From: Fulvivirga ulvae | GTDB lineage: Bacteria > Bacteroidota > Bacteroidia > Cytophagales > Cyclobacteriaceae | DNA length: 64,000 nt | Direction of reading: 5' to 3' | Assembly: GCF_021389975.1 (NCBI RefSeq) | Contig: NZ_CP089981.1 | Coordinates: 6,597,501-6,661,500, forward strand | In this document: one piece after another, positions 8,340 to 15,898 of the stretch | Layout: each line of letters begins with the position of its first letter | How positions within the stretch are numbered: the first letter of the stretch is position 1 | The notes under the pieces: model-generated | Database searches by the model: none | Told to the model about the DNA's origin: nothing | The model's input: only the letters and a program-made list of their open reading frames with translations | Made by a program: the position numbers and the translations under genes

Positions 8340-8371
8340 GCTGTCTAAACTATAATAGACAGCTCTTTTTA
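8340..8371 (+). terminator. Rho-independent terminator after the LPMO gene
   Basis: GCTGTCTA (8340-8347) pairs with TAGACAGC (8356-8363) across an 8-base loop and is followed by TCTTTTTA. It lies 34 nt after the LPMO stop. Confidence 0.85.
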
Positions 8372-8436
8372 TAGTCAGCCTACATTTGCTATAGCCGATA
8401 ATGGCGTGTCATTTTGTTATTCATTTTCCTTTTTTT

Positions 8437-8886
8437 CCAGCTATTCGAGATTTGCAATCCCGAAGCTATATCGTAGGATTTGTAATCCGACGCCCCTCAA
8501 CCAAAAATACTCAACTCCAGCCTTCCTTTACGAACTCCATAAAAATCTCCGGAACTACTCAACAAATAATCTTCTTCTTTCGCCACAACACCTGCCCTTA
8601 CACAACCCACTCATATATTTCAAGGCCTTTTTACCTTTTGACAATGCATTAAACTGACCAACAAAAATCTCTACATACTCAGGACGTGTAAATACATCTA
8701 CCCACTGATGCACTGTAAAGGTCACATAATGTACAGCCCCCTGATCTCGAACTACATATGCATATCCTAAACTGCTAATTTAGCGAGCCACGTTGAAAAC
8801 CCTACTAATCCTTTTTTATGTATGTGTGTGTCGCGTTGCAAACGCTACGATAAGGCTTCGACATTGCAAATGTCGAAGAGCGAGAT
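8437..8886 (-). mobile_element. Non-autonomous RAYT-derived element, copy 1
   Basis: On the minus strand, the first part encodes the N-terminus of a REP-associated tyrosine transposase (GAVHYVTFTVHQWVDVFTR, frame from about 8750). After about 60 codons it jumps to the family's C-terminal end (VRAGVVAKEEDYLLSSS, then GDFYGVRKGRLELSIFG, stop at 8497-8499). The central part with the HUH and catalytic Tyr motifs is missing. Both ends carry paired small palindromes typical of REP/RAYT elements: GGATT-TGT-AATCC and GGGATT/AATCCC-type at 8440-8490, and GCGTT-GCA-AACGC plus CTTCGACATT-GCA-AATGTCGAAG at 8831-8880. Copy 2 at 11420 has the same deletion junction, so this is a mobilised deletion derivative, not independent decay. 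Confidence 0.8.
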
Positions 8887-9564
8887 GGAGTTATTTCTGA
8901 AACTGATAATTTTTGGGGCAAGTTTCTGGATTTTGATTGCCGATTGAATTTTAAAGCATGGGCCTTCGATGAAATCGACTACTTCCGTTGTTCCAATATT
9001 CTTGATAATGGGACGTACTTCGAATATCAATGTCTCCCACAAGAGACTATATTACCTTCCATATTCAAATGGACGGATAAGATCGTCTTTACTCTTCTCA
9101 GGGAAGGAAAGTTTTTGTTAACTGTTCTCAATTATTTGTCTGGAGAGAAAGTATGGGAGCAAGAAATTTCTCACCCTATCTATTCCTTGAGTTTGGCCAG
9201 GGGGCTTCTTGTATCGATATGGAGCAACAATCAATTGAGCAATTACCAAATAGTTAATTTGGATCAAAGGAAAATTGAATCAGGAGTTCCGGCAAATACA
9301 GTATTTTTCCACAATGTGCAAACCCCTCATCATTTAGACCTGCTTTTTGGTGATCGCTTTTATTTTGCTGATAACCGAGACTCGTATGCAGGAGAACAGA
9401 AAAATGCTGTTAAGGTGGGTTTCTTGAACATTGCTGATAAGCGGATAGAATTTATTCATGAATTTCATGAATCACCAACTAGCCCTTTATCTGAAATAGT
9501 TGAGCATAATGGTCTGCTTTATGTTAGAAATGCTGATGATGAACTATTCATTATGGAAGTTTAA
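8881..9564 (+). pseudogene. 5'-truncated gene of unknown function, cut by the RAYT element
   Basis: The frame ending at 9564 has no ATG at its 5' end. Coding-like sequence (GVISETDNFWGKFLDFDCRLNFKAW) continues upstream of the only start-like codon (TTG 8944) and runs without a stop into the terminal palindrome of the RAYT-derived element, to a stop at 8851. The element therefore seems to have replaced the original 5' end. The remaining ~225 residues are beta-rich, with repeated units of about 45 residues (KWTDKIVFTLL, LSLARGLLVSIW, LLFGDRFYFAD, IVEHNGLLYVR), like part of a WD40/PQQ-type propeller. Weak translation from TTG 8944 would give 206 residues. No family is recognised. Confidence 0.6.
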
Positions 9565-9616
9565 TAAAATATTAAGCCAACGGATGCTCTGCCCGGATAG
9601 GGATTTTCTTTGTGAG

Positions 9617-9633
9617 CACAAGTGGACACTTGC
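9617..9633 (+). repeat. CACAAGTGGACACTTGC palindromic repeat, copy 3
   Basis: It is identical to copy 1 (4930-4946) over the 17-base core. It shares the upstream TTTCTTTGTG(A/G)G flank with copy 2. Confidence 0.6.
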
Positions 9634-9989
9634 GCGAGGGGGAGGTTAATGATGAGATATTGGAAGATTTAGATCAAAATAAGATATTAAAAACACCCCT
9701 GTAGTCCCCTCCAATGCTATTAAGTTAAGAAGGTAGGGCACGGCAAATACGCACTTTTTGGTTGATAAATTTAATGACAGCTTACAAAGCTAAATTGCGG
9801 CTTTACTAAACTTTGAAAGTTTGGTAAAGCTTAACTGTTCGGTAACACCGGCTGAAGGTAATAGCCTTAAAGCAGAGGTTGCTACCTTTCTGAGCGTCGT
9901 CTCTCCCGGCAATGGTCTCCTGCCATAATTGAAGATTGTGCCTCCGAATGCCGTAGCGTCCTCTGCGAGAGACTCTACTGGGAAGTAAG

Positions 9990-10175
9990 GGGAAATTTGG
10001 TAGTAAAAGAGAAATTCTGCTAAGATTGAGGAGATCCCGGATCAAGTCCGGGATGACGCAATATGTTAAGGTGCGCAAAACAGAAAAGGCTTGAACCTCA
10101 CGATTCAAGCCTTTTATTCGTAGTGGAAAGGGGATCAATATCGAACTTTTTCCTGGCTGATTTGGCTGCAATCGA
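9990..10175 (-). repeat. tRNA-Glu-linked repeat unit R1 (most degenerate)
   Basis: It contains, in the order seen beside the true tRNA-Glu, the AAAAGAGAAATTCTGCTAAG stretch, the ATCCCGGAT/ATCCGGGAT-type hairpin (10034-10054), the tRNA terminator hairpin (10083-10116; AAAAGGCTTGAA against TTCAAGCCTTTT) and a decayed fragment of the tRNA 3' end (GTAG...AGGGGATCAATATCGAAC). Beyond the tRNA part it shares GGCTGATTTGGCTGCAAT with unit R2, so R1 and R2 share a distal flank not found at the intact tRNA. Confidence 0.65.
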
Positions 10176-10218
10176 CTAATTCTTATTAATTTTACACCAA
10201 ATTAAACCTTATGTTACC

Positions 10219-11346
10219 ATGTCGAACATAAAAGGACTTTTGAAAACATTTATCAAAGGCATATATCTTCTTATATTTTTAGCTGTTTCATGCAAAAATA
10301 AAGATGATATTGAGCCAATGACTACTGAGTTTGAAAATAAAAAAGCAATAGAATCAATTTCACTCAGTTATAATAGTTTAACTAATAGAATTAGTGAAGA
10401 TGGAGTTCAGGAAAAACAAATCAATAGAATTACAGAAGGATCATTTATTTACAGAGTAAGCTTCAGCACCAGCTCTGAGAAATATCTGAAGTCAATAGTT
10501 GGATTACAGTTTGATTTGGATAATATCGATTATAGCATTGGGAAACCCTTATCAGGTAAGTGCTGGTTTGACGAAGATATTGAGATGAATAGTGTGTTAG
10601 TTAGTGCATCTACCCAATTATTATGGCCAGAGATTCACTCCGAGATGCAAAAGAAGCATCTCTATATTCAATGTGATACCGAAACTGAAGTTGTGTTATG
10701 GTTTATTTCAAATCAGGAAGTTGACATTCTGAATTACAATTTGGAACCAGAAACATCTATTAAATTAAATATTACAAAGTATAAGGTAAATCCTCATGAA
10801 GAGGTTTTTGAAGTAGGAAGCATTTCTGGTACAGAATATTCATGGGTAAAAATTGATAATCAGAGATGGACAGCAACTGACTATTACAGTGGTAATTATG
10901 GCGGCAAAATCGTTGTTTTTGAAAATGAACCTCTGCTAGAGAATCCATTTAATGGTAAAGACTATTATTTTGATGGTAAAATTGTATTGATCGAGGAACT
11001 TTTGCAAAGCACCCCTCCAGAATGGCACATTCCTTCTATTGAAGAGTGGAATATATTGCTTGACAGAAATATGAATACTTCAATCACTAGAGGGAATCAC
11101 TTAATAAGCGAATATAATGGCATTGATAGTTATGGAATGTCTCTGAAATTTTCACGATCAGGTGTATATCCTTTTAATAGTGGTGAAGAGCAAGCCTGTT
11201 ATTTAACTTCATCGAAAAATGATTCTGGAGTTATAATGGCATTGGGAATAAATAAAGACGGCACATTTTCGTTCTTTCCCATAAATTATTCAGGAATAGA
11301 AAATGAAGTAAGGGGCTGTCATGTTCGGTTTGTGCAGAATGTTTAA
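10219..11346 (+). CDS. FISUMP-domain lipoprotein
   Basis: The 375-residue protein has a lipoprotein signal (YLLIFLAVSC, lipidated Cys25). Residues about 30-185 are beta-rich with no recognised domain. Residues about 195-375 match the FISUMP (Fibrobacter succinogenes major paralogous) pattern found on many Bacteroidota surface lipoproteins: a start like SWVKIDNQRWTATDY, the PPEWHIPSIEEWNILLD core, and a terminal aromatic/RGCHVRFV strand. Function is unknown and no catalytic site is evident. It is opposite in orientation to the other cargo genes and sits between tRNA-linked unit R1 and the second RAYT-derived element. Confidence 0.8.
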   Translation: MSNIKGLLKTFIKGIYLLIFLAVSCKNKDDIEPMTTEFENKKAIESISLSYNSLTNRISEDGVQEKQINRITEGSFIYRVSFSTSSEKYLKSIVGLQFDLDNIDYSIGKPLSGKCWFDEDIEMNSVLVSASTQLLWPEIHSEMQKKHLYIQCDTETEVVLWFISNQEVDILNYNLEPETSIKLNITKYKVNPHEEVFEVGSISGTEYSWVKIDNQRWTATDYYSGNYGGKIVVFENEPLLENPFNGKDYYFDGKIVLIEELLQSTPPEWHIPSIEEWNILLDRNMNTSITRGNHLISEYNGIDSYGMSLKFSRSGVYPFNSGEEQACYLTSSKNDSGVIMALGINKDGTFSFFPINYSGIENEVRGCHVRFVQNV

Positions 11347-11801
11347 AATTGGTAGTTTCATAAACTAGACTTAGTGCATCCAGCTTTGCAAGACTTTAAC
11401 ACTAACTGTAAAAATTTATCCAGCTATTCGGGATTTGTAATCCCGAAACTATATCGTAGGATTTGTAATCCGGCACTACTCAACAAATAATCTTCTTCTT
11501 TTTTCACAACTCACAACACCTGCCCTTACTCAACCCACGCATATATTTCAAGGCCTTTTACCTTTTGACAATGCTTTAAACTGGCCAACAAAAATCTCTA
11601 CATACCTTAGGACGTGTAAATACATCTACCCACCCGCCGATCTCGAACTACATATGCATATCCCATACTGCCAGATTAGCGAGCCACATTGTGTGTCGCG
11701 TTGCAAACGCTACGATAAAGCTTCGACATTACAAATGTCGAAGAGCTGGGGAGCAGGGATTTTCAATTCCCACGAAAGTATCCTGACCGATGAAACCCCA
11801 T
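11347..11801. other. Intergenic region dominated by RAYT-derived element copy 2
   Basis: The element at 11420-11746 accounts for most of it. The short flanks (11347-11419 and 11747-11801) show no ORF. No terminator for the convergent genes is obvious. Confidence 0.5.
11420..11746 (-). mobile_element. Non-autonomous RAYT-derived element, copy 2
   Basis: It is a shorter relative of the element at 8437-8886, with the same terminal palindromes and the same internal junction (the CTGCCCTTAC/CAACCCAC region). It has lost a further ~60 bases of the C-terminal coding remnant and ~35 bases of the N-terminal remnant (VHYVTFTVHQ). It encodes nothing functional. A shared junction with different later deletions indicates that both descend from one deleted progenitor. 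Confidence 0.8.
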
Positions 11802-12974
11802 TCATTCATAGGTGATGTTACCACCTGTTGGTTCATAATTTTCTATAAATCTCAATCTAGCAAACTCACCCTCCGAAGATTCTATAGTTTCTCTTCTATA
11901 AATTTGTAGTTGATTCGAGTCAATTTTGATGATAGATAAAAAATGATTTCTTAACAGTTTGTTCCCATCTTCTAAATATCTACTAGTTAATTCAATTAAT
12001 CGACCAGAACTACTTAATCTCCATGATCCATGAGTTAAAGTATCATTATTAACCTTAATTACGAATAAATTCTTTTCACCAAGATGAAATGTAATCTTAC
12101 TATTTTCTAAATCAGACAGTTTGATTCCTTTTTCAACCCCTCCGAATGAATTCCAAAATTCACCATATTCGTCTTTCACTTCCTCAAACCCAGTTAGCGT
12201 CCAGTCTTTTGATAATGAAGCAATTATTTGTTCAGTATTGCTTTGTACTAATGTCAATTTTATAGGTAAGCGTTCGCCATTAACAAATTTGAAACCCCTA
12301 ATAAGTGAATCTGAAATATCAGTCACAATAATCACATTATTTAGAGCACCACCATCTAATTCTGATATTGATAAGACGTTGGTGTTATTAAAATAATTAA
12401 CTCCCCAAATTACTCGTCTATGAAAATCAGAATAACCATGCTCAAAAGCATGAATACCTGCGGCATTTAGTTGATCTCTTAGAATTGGTTGTACAATTCT
12501 ATCTTCCAGTGAATCTTTAAATTCGATTAAAATCTTAACATTAGCACCAAATTGAGGATCATCTAAATACCATGACTCATTTGAAAGTAGATCATCGATC
12601 ATTTCTGTTTGATCTTCATGCTTTTGAACAGGGAATGGTACGTAAGTGACAATATTAAGAGAGTCGAACTGTACTTTTAATTTATCTTCATTTAAAGACA
12701 GAATATCAACTTCTCCAGTACCCTGAGAATCTGTAAGTTCGAGTTTATCTCCTTTCAGATTGTATTTTGAAACTCTATCATGAGCCGTTCCAAGCGTTCG
12801 TGAAACGAGGAAAGCTGAGTCAGTAAAAGTTAATGCAAATAATTGAAGTTCAGAGTCATAGTTTTGACCATCACTATCTTCAACTTTTACTGGTATCCAA
12901 GTGCGTTGAATCAGAATATTGTACTCCTTGCTACAACTACAAAGAATTAAAAATATGAGAATAAGTCGAGACAT
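11802..12974 (-). CDS. Lipoprotein of unknown function
   Basis: It has 390 residues from ATG 12974. I prefer this start to the upstream in-frame Met at 13055 because it gives a clean lipoprotein signal (MSRLILIFLILCSC; lipidated Cys14) and leaves a perfect 28-bp palindrome in the leader rather than in the protein. The mature protein shows repeated short beta motifs of lipocalin-like type (ELQLFALTFTDSAFLVSR, KYNLKGDKLELTD, SWRLSSSGRLIELTS, FLSIIKIDSNQLQIYRRE), suggesting three or so related beta domains. I do not recognise the family. It is directly downstream of tRNA-linked unit R2, as the nuclease gene is of unit R3. Confidence 0.75.
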   Translation of the reverse strand: MSRLILIFLILCSCSKEYNILIQRTWIPVKVEDSDGQNYDSELQLFALTFTDSAFLVSRTLGTAHDRVSKYNLKGDKLELTDSQGTGEVDILSLNEDKLKVQFDSLNIVTYVPFPVQKHEDQTEMIDDLLSNESWYLDDPQFGANVKILIEFKDSLEDRIVQPILRDQLNAAGIHAFEHGYSDFHRRVIWGVNYFNNTNVLSISELDGGALNNVIIVTDISDSLIRGFKFVNGERLPIKLTLVQSNTEQIIASLSKDWTLTGFEEVKDEYGEFWNSFGGVEKGIKLSDLENSKITFHLGEKNLFVIKVNNDTLTHGSWRLSSSGRLIELTSRYLEDGNKLLRNHFLSIIKIDSNQLQIYRRETIESSEGEFARLRFIENYEPTGGNITYE

Positions 12975-12991
12975 AAATTGGTGATAACAAT

Positions 12992-13019
12992 TGTATATAT
13001 GCAACGTTGCATATATACA
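12992..13019. promoter_or_regulatory. Perfect 28-bp palindrome in the lipoprotein gene leader
   Basis: Positions 12992-13005 (TGTATATATGCAAC) are the exact reverse complement of 13006-13019. It lies 18 nt upstream of the preferred start at 12974. It could be a dimeric-regulator operator, a cruciform or recombination site, or a decayed cassette-recombination site. Confidence 0.55.
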
Positions 13020-13059
13020 CATTATATTTTTTACATAAAGCTGTATACTAACCAATTAA

Positions 13060-13440
13060 TCGACAATAACCGCTTACAAACGACCGTAATCGGATATAAC
13101 AGCGCTTTAATATAGTCATTTCGCTCAACAGTTCCTTCTAAACTTTCCCAATGGCACAATATACCTTTCGAAAGTCATCTTTATACCTGTGAGCGAAATT
13201 TAAAACTAATCATTACCGAATGACTTTGTCAATACCCAACCTAGGGTATATTAATAGAAAATTTAGTGGCAAAAGAGAAATTCTACTGTGATTGAGATCC
13301 CGGATCAAGTCCGGGATGACGTCATGATTAAGATGGGCATAAAACAAAAAAGGCCTGAACCTCTTGATTCAAGCCTTTTATTTGTAGCCCCTCGGGGACA
13401 AATATCGAACCTTTTACTAGCTGATTTGGCTGCAATTGAG
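13060..13440 (-). repeat. tRNA-Glu-linked repeat unit R2
   Basis: It matches unit R3 (15955-16345) over most of about 370 bases: TTACAAACGA...GATATAAC; a TTTCGCTCA ... TGAGCGAAA pair about 65 bases apart enclosing AAACTTTCCCAA and CTTTCGAAAG; the ATACCCAACCT hairpin (13228-13252); the ATCCCGGATCAAGTCCGGGAT hairpin (13297-13317); the tRNA terminator copy (13346-13381); and a decayed tRNA-Glu 3' fragment (GTAGCCCCTCGGGGACAAATATCGAACC region). It reads as a displaced copy of the sequence beside the intact tRNA. Confidence 0.75.
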
Positions 13441-13482
13441 GTTTTCAAAAAAATGGCATGGTAAATGTTAAATAATTTTCAC

Positions 13483-13544
13483 TTAACGGTTCGGCTATGA
13501 GCAGTAGGGTCCCGCAGGACGCTATTGCTTATAGGTTTAGTTAT
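13483..13544 (-). other. attC-like structured site after the ATPase gene
   Basis: The minus strand starts GATAAC (overlapping the ATPase stop TAA) and ends TAGCCGAACCGTTAAG. An imperfect stem lies between (CTATAAGCAATAGCGTCC / GGACCCTACTGCTCATAG). The ATAAC...GTTA ends and the shared TAGCC(G/A)AACCGTTA terminus match the site at 15055-15120. The layout resembles an integron attC; the exact core consensus RYYYAAC/GTTRRRY is not fully met. Confidence 0.4.
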
Positions 13545-15034
13545 CCCTGGTTTTCTATTTTTTCACTCAGCCAATCATTCACCTCAATAGTTAAATCATT
13601 CCAAATTGGAGTAATTCTGATCATATCTGCTAGAAGTGTCAGGACTTCTCCTTCTTCTAGCCCTATCCTTTCTGCAAGTTCCGTGATAAACAGATGATCA
13701 TTGGGAGGGTTTTCTAAATCAATCAAAATTTGCTTTAATTCTAATTGCTTTGGATTTAGGTTTTCATTAGGGATTTCAACTATTGTATTCCTGTAATACC
13801 TTTCCGGGTTGATGTCTTCTGGGAGTATGAATTGTTTAATCTTGCTCAAAGTTTGCTCTCTCCTATCTTGCACATTCCCAATGTTTCCAGTTAGTACCTT
13901 ATTTATTTGCGTTCTTTTTTCCTCTTCAGTCCTATAAATATCTCCATCTAAAACGAAGAGCATATTATCCAAATTTGGAATTTGATTAAGCACAGCTCCT
14001 GCTGCTGAAGTGAAGCAATTGAAGGCAGCACCAAATTCGACAATCTTCACTTGTCTTGCTATTCCAAGCTCGTGTGCAACTTGTTTTATTAGGAACCTAG
14101 CCAGAATATCTTCAGCGAATATTTCATAAGGTTTAACTTGTTGGCCAGTTAATCTGAAGAGCGCTTCAGTATTGGTGTTATTGTGACATATTGTTTTCGG
14201 AGGAGTCTGCTGAAGATGTTTGAATTCTACATCAGAATTATCGAGAATGCTGTGATTATGAGTGGTGAAAATGATTTGAAGATTTTTATTGATACTTAGT
14301 TCGTTCAATACAGGTAACAATCTACTCAACGAGCCTTCATGCATTAGTAGGTCAATTTCATCAATTAGAACTAGGCCATAATTAGGACATTTAATAACCT
14401 CTCCAATTATTTGAAATATTCTTTGTTCACCAGCCCCCATATTCAAGGATGAGTAATCCACTCCGGCATGACTTAATCCCAAATAGGTTTTTTGTTTGGT
14501 TGATAAGTGGTTTTGTATGGAAGTGTAGTTTCTGTTCATAACCTGTCCACCTAATCTTAGTAATTGAAGAGATTGTTGATCAGTAAGTGGAGTCGTATTA
14601 AATGTGATTCGAGAGAATTGTGTTTCTAGTTCAATAGCAGGAACACAAGTTCTTATCCCAATGAATGAGACATATCTCTTGGGCCTTCTTGAATATTTTG
14701 GTGCCCATCTGTCAGCTTGTTTAGTGTAGATTGTTGTGACGTCCGTATTTAATTCAGCATTGTCTCTAAAATCGTGAATCATTGAAAACTTACTTCCTGT
14801 CCAAGGAGAGTGATTGGTCGGAGTGAAAAACTGACTAAACTTATAGTTGATGGAGTTTTGACCATCGTTGGGTTGATACACACAAGCTAAGGTGTGAAGG
14901 AGTGTAGATTTTCCACATCCATTTGGGCCCAATATACCGGTTAGGCCAACTTCCTTAAATTCTATTTCAAAATCTCTGAGATTCTTTAGGAGTGTAAAAC
15001 TTAACTTTCTTATCTTCTGTTGTGAAATTGCCAT
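13541..15034 (-). CDS. OLD-like ATPase with C-terminal TOPRIM-type region (putative defence)
   Basis: The 497-residue AAA/ABC-type ATPase has Walker A GPNGCGKST at about 34-42, a signature-like GAGEQRIFQII at about 202-212, Walker B LVLIDEIDLLMHEGS at about 222-236 and an H-loop FTTHNHS at about 256-262. This is the arrangement of overcoming-lysogenisation-defect (OLD/GajA) proteins. The C-terminal part has a glutamate helix AEDILARFLI (about 308) and LFVLDGDIYR (about 358-367), resembling the TOPRIM E and DxD motifs. OLD-family enzymes are ATP-regulated nucleases in phage defence. The gene follows the PD-(D/E)XK nuclease gene by 93 nt with an attC-like site between. Metal-binding residues were assigned by eye; TOPRIM is moderate, the ATPase firm. 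Confidence 0.8.
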   Translation of the reverse strand: MAISQQKIRKLSFTLLKNLRDFEIEFKEVGLTGILGPNGCGKSTLLHTLACVYQPNDGQNSINYKFSQFFTPTNHSPWTGSKFSMIHDFRDNAELNTDVTTIYTKQADRWAPKYSRRPKRYVSFIGIRTCVPAIELETQFSRITFNTTPLTDQQSLQLLRLGGQVMNRNYTSIQNHLSTKQKTYLGLSHAGVDYSSLNMGAGEQRIFQIIGEVIKCPNYGLVLIDEIDLLMHEGSLSRLLPVLNELSINKNLQIIFTTHNHSILDNSDVEFKHLQQTPPKTICHNNTNTEALFRLTGQQVKPYEIFAEDILARFLIKQVAHELGIARQVKIVEFGAAFNCFTSAAGAVLNQIPNLDNMLFVLDGDIYRTEEEKRTQINKVLTGNIGNVQDRREQTLSKIKQFILPEDINPERYYRNTIVEIPNENLNPKQLELKQILIDLENPPNDHLFITELAERIGLEEGEVLTLLADMIRITPIWNDLTIEVNDWLSEKIENQG

Positions 15035-15054
15035 TTTTTTTTGATTTAATCTGG

Positions 15055-15120
15055 GATAACGGTTTGGCTAAAAAGCGTCGCCATCCCACAGGGTGGCGAT
15101 GATTTTTAGCTAGTGTTATG
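15055..15120 (-). other. attC-like structured site after the nuclease gene
   Basis: The minus strand reads CATAACACTAGCTAAAAATC ... GCTTTTTAGCCAAACCGTTATC. Outer ATAAC/GTTAT pair, an inner AGCTAAAAA/TTTTTAGC pair sits next, and a TCGCCA/TGGCGA stem forms the tip. It begins 8 nt after the nuclease stop and ends 20 nt before the ATPase start, the position of an attC between cassettes. Confidence 0.45.
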
Positions 15121-15127
15121 AGCTTTT

Positions 15128-15898
15128 TTAAGGTCTAATAATTACTTTTACTTTTAAACCATTTTTATCTCGACTCAGATCATTTTCAATTCCTCTTGGA
15201 TTTCCAATTAAACCTTCTGGATCATAGGTGAAGCATATCAAAGTTTCACAATCAGGATGAGATTCATATCTAGCAATATCATCAATTAATTGAGTGCCTA
15301 ATTCTTTTGCTTTTAAGCCGGCTCTTGTTTTCTTGACTTCAAGCACAATTTTATAATCCTTTAATAGGAAGTCCATTCTGCTACTCTTCCCAGCATAACT
15401 CGGTGTCCATTCTTCAGGTCTTATGTCATCAAAATATAAATGAAGAATAGAATGTAATAGATTTTGTGCATCATATTCATCATTGACGTTTAATGTTTCT
15501 CTATAATCATAACGATGCCGCAGTTGTCGTACTACTTGATGGAACTTGTCAAAAATATTGAAAAGGGGAGTCGATGGATCAAACTCAGGAAATGATTCTG
15601 TTTTCAAAAGTCCTAAATTAAAATCCTCCTTGATTGATTCTAAAATGCCTATTCCTTGCTTTACTGAACTTTGGTATCCTCTATCCACATCTGACTTAAA
15701 TGATTCAAGATAAGGACTGTTAGCTGGCAAATTGGCAGTGAGATAACTTAATACTTGAGTTTTCCAGGCAGTAAATTGGCCGCTATCTAATGTAGGAAAT
15801 CCAATAACTCCAGGAGAATTAGGCCTATGAGTACTTAAAACAGAATTTCCCTTTTCAATAAGTTTAATTAGCCTTTCTTCTTCTATCATTGAGTACAT
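15128..15898 (-). CDS. PD-(D/E)XK nuclease-domain protein (putative defence partner)
   Basis: The 256-residue protein has a PD-(D/E)XK-type core at about 170-235: SRMDFLLKDYKIVLEVKKTR gives the D...E-x-K triad (Asp of RMDF, Glu and Lys of LEVKK), followed by a conserved helix (GTQLIDDIARY) and strand (TLICFTYDPEG). The N-terminal ~160 residues are helical and not recognised. The nuclease fold is common in restriction and abortive-infection effectors. It is upstream of the OLD-like ATPase on the same strand and directly downstream of tRNA-linked unit R3. A two-gene defence module is inferred from this pairing. Confidence 0.75.
   Translation of the reverse strand: MYSMIEEERLIKLIEKGNSVLSTHRPNSPGVIGFPTLDSGQFTAWKTQVLSYLTANLPANSPYLESFKSDVDRGYQSSVKQGIGILESIKEDFNLGLLKTESFPEFDPSTPLFNIFDKFHQVVRQLRHRYDYRETLNVNDEYDAQNLLHSILHLYFDDIRPEEWTPSYAGKSSRMDFLLKDYKIVLEVKKTRAGLKAKELGTQLIDDIARYESHPDCETLICFTYDPEGLIGNPRGIENDLSRDKNGLKVKVIIRP

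Larger units (their letters stand above)
9565..10218. other. Intergenic region with repeats and tRNA-Glu-linked unit 1
   Basis: No credible gene is present. It contains copy 3 of the CACAAGTGG palindrome (9617), a large hairpin at 9801-9831 (GCTTTACTAAACTTT against AAAGTTTGGTAAAGC) and the degenerate tRNA-flank repeat at about 9990-10175. The 121-residue minus-strand frame at 9806-10171 is made of these repeats and is rejected. Confidence 0.55.

Noticed and set aside
8401..8657. Two 83-residue plus-strand frames
   Set aside because: They read antisense through the RAYT-derived element, whose minus strand has the transposase remnants.
9806..10171. 121-residue minus-strand frame
   Set aside because: It is composed of the hairpin at 9801-9831, the CCCGG hairpin and the tRNA terminator copy; repeats give it a fortuitous open frame.
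13055..13055. Upstream Met as start of the 11802 lipoprotein gene
   Set aside because: It would place the 28-bp palindrome in the coding region and bury the lipoprotein signal 27 residues in. ATG 12974 gives a canonical lipobox.
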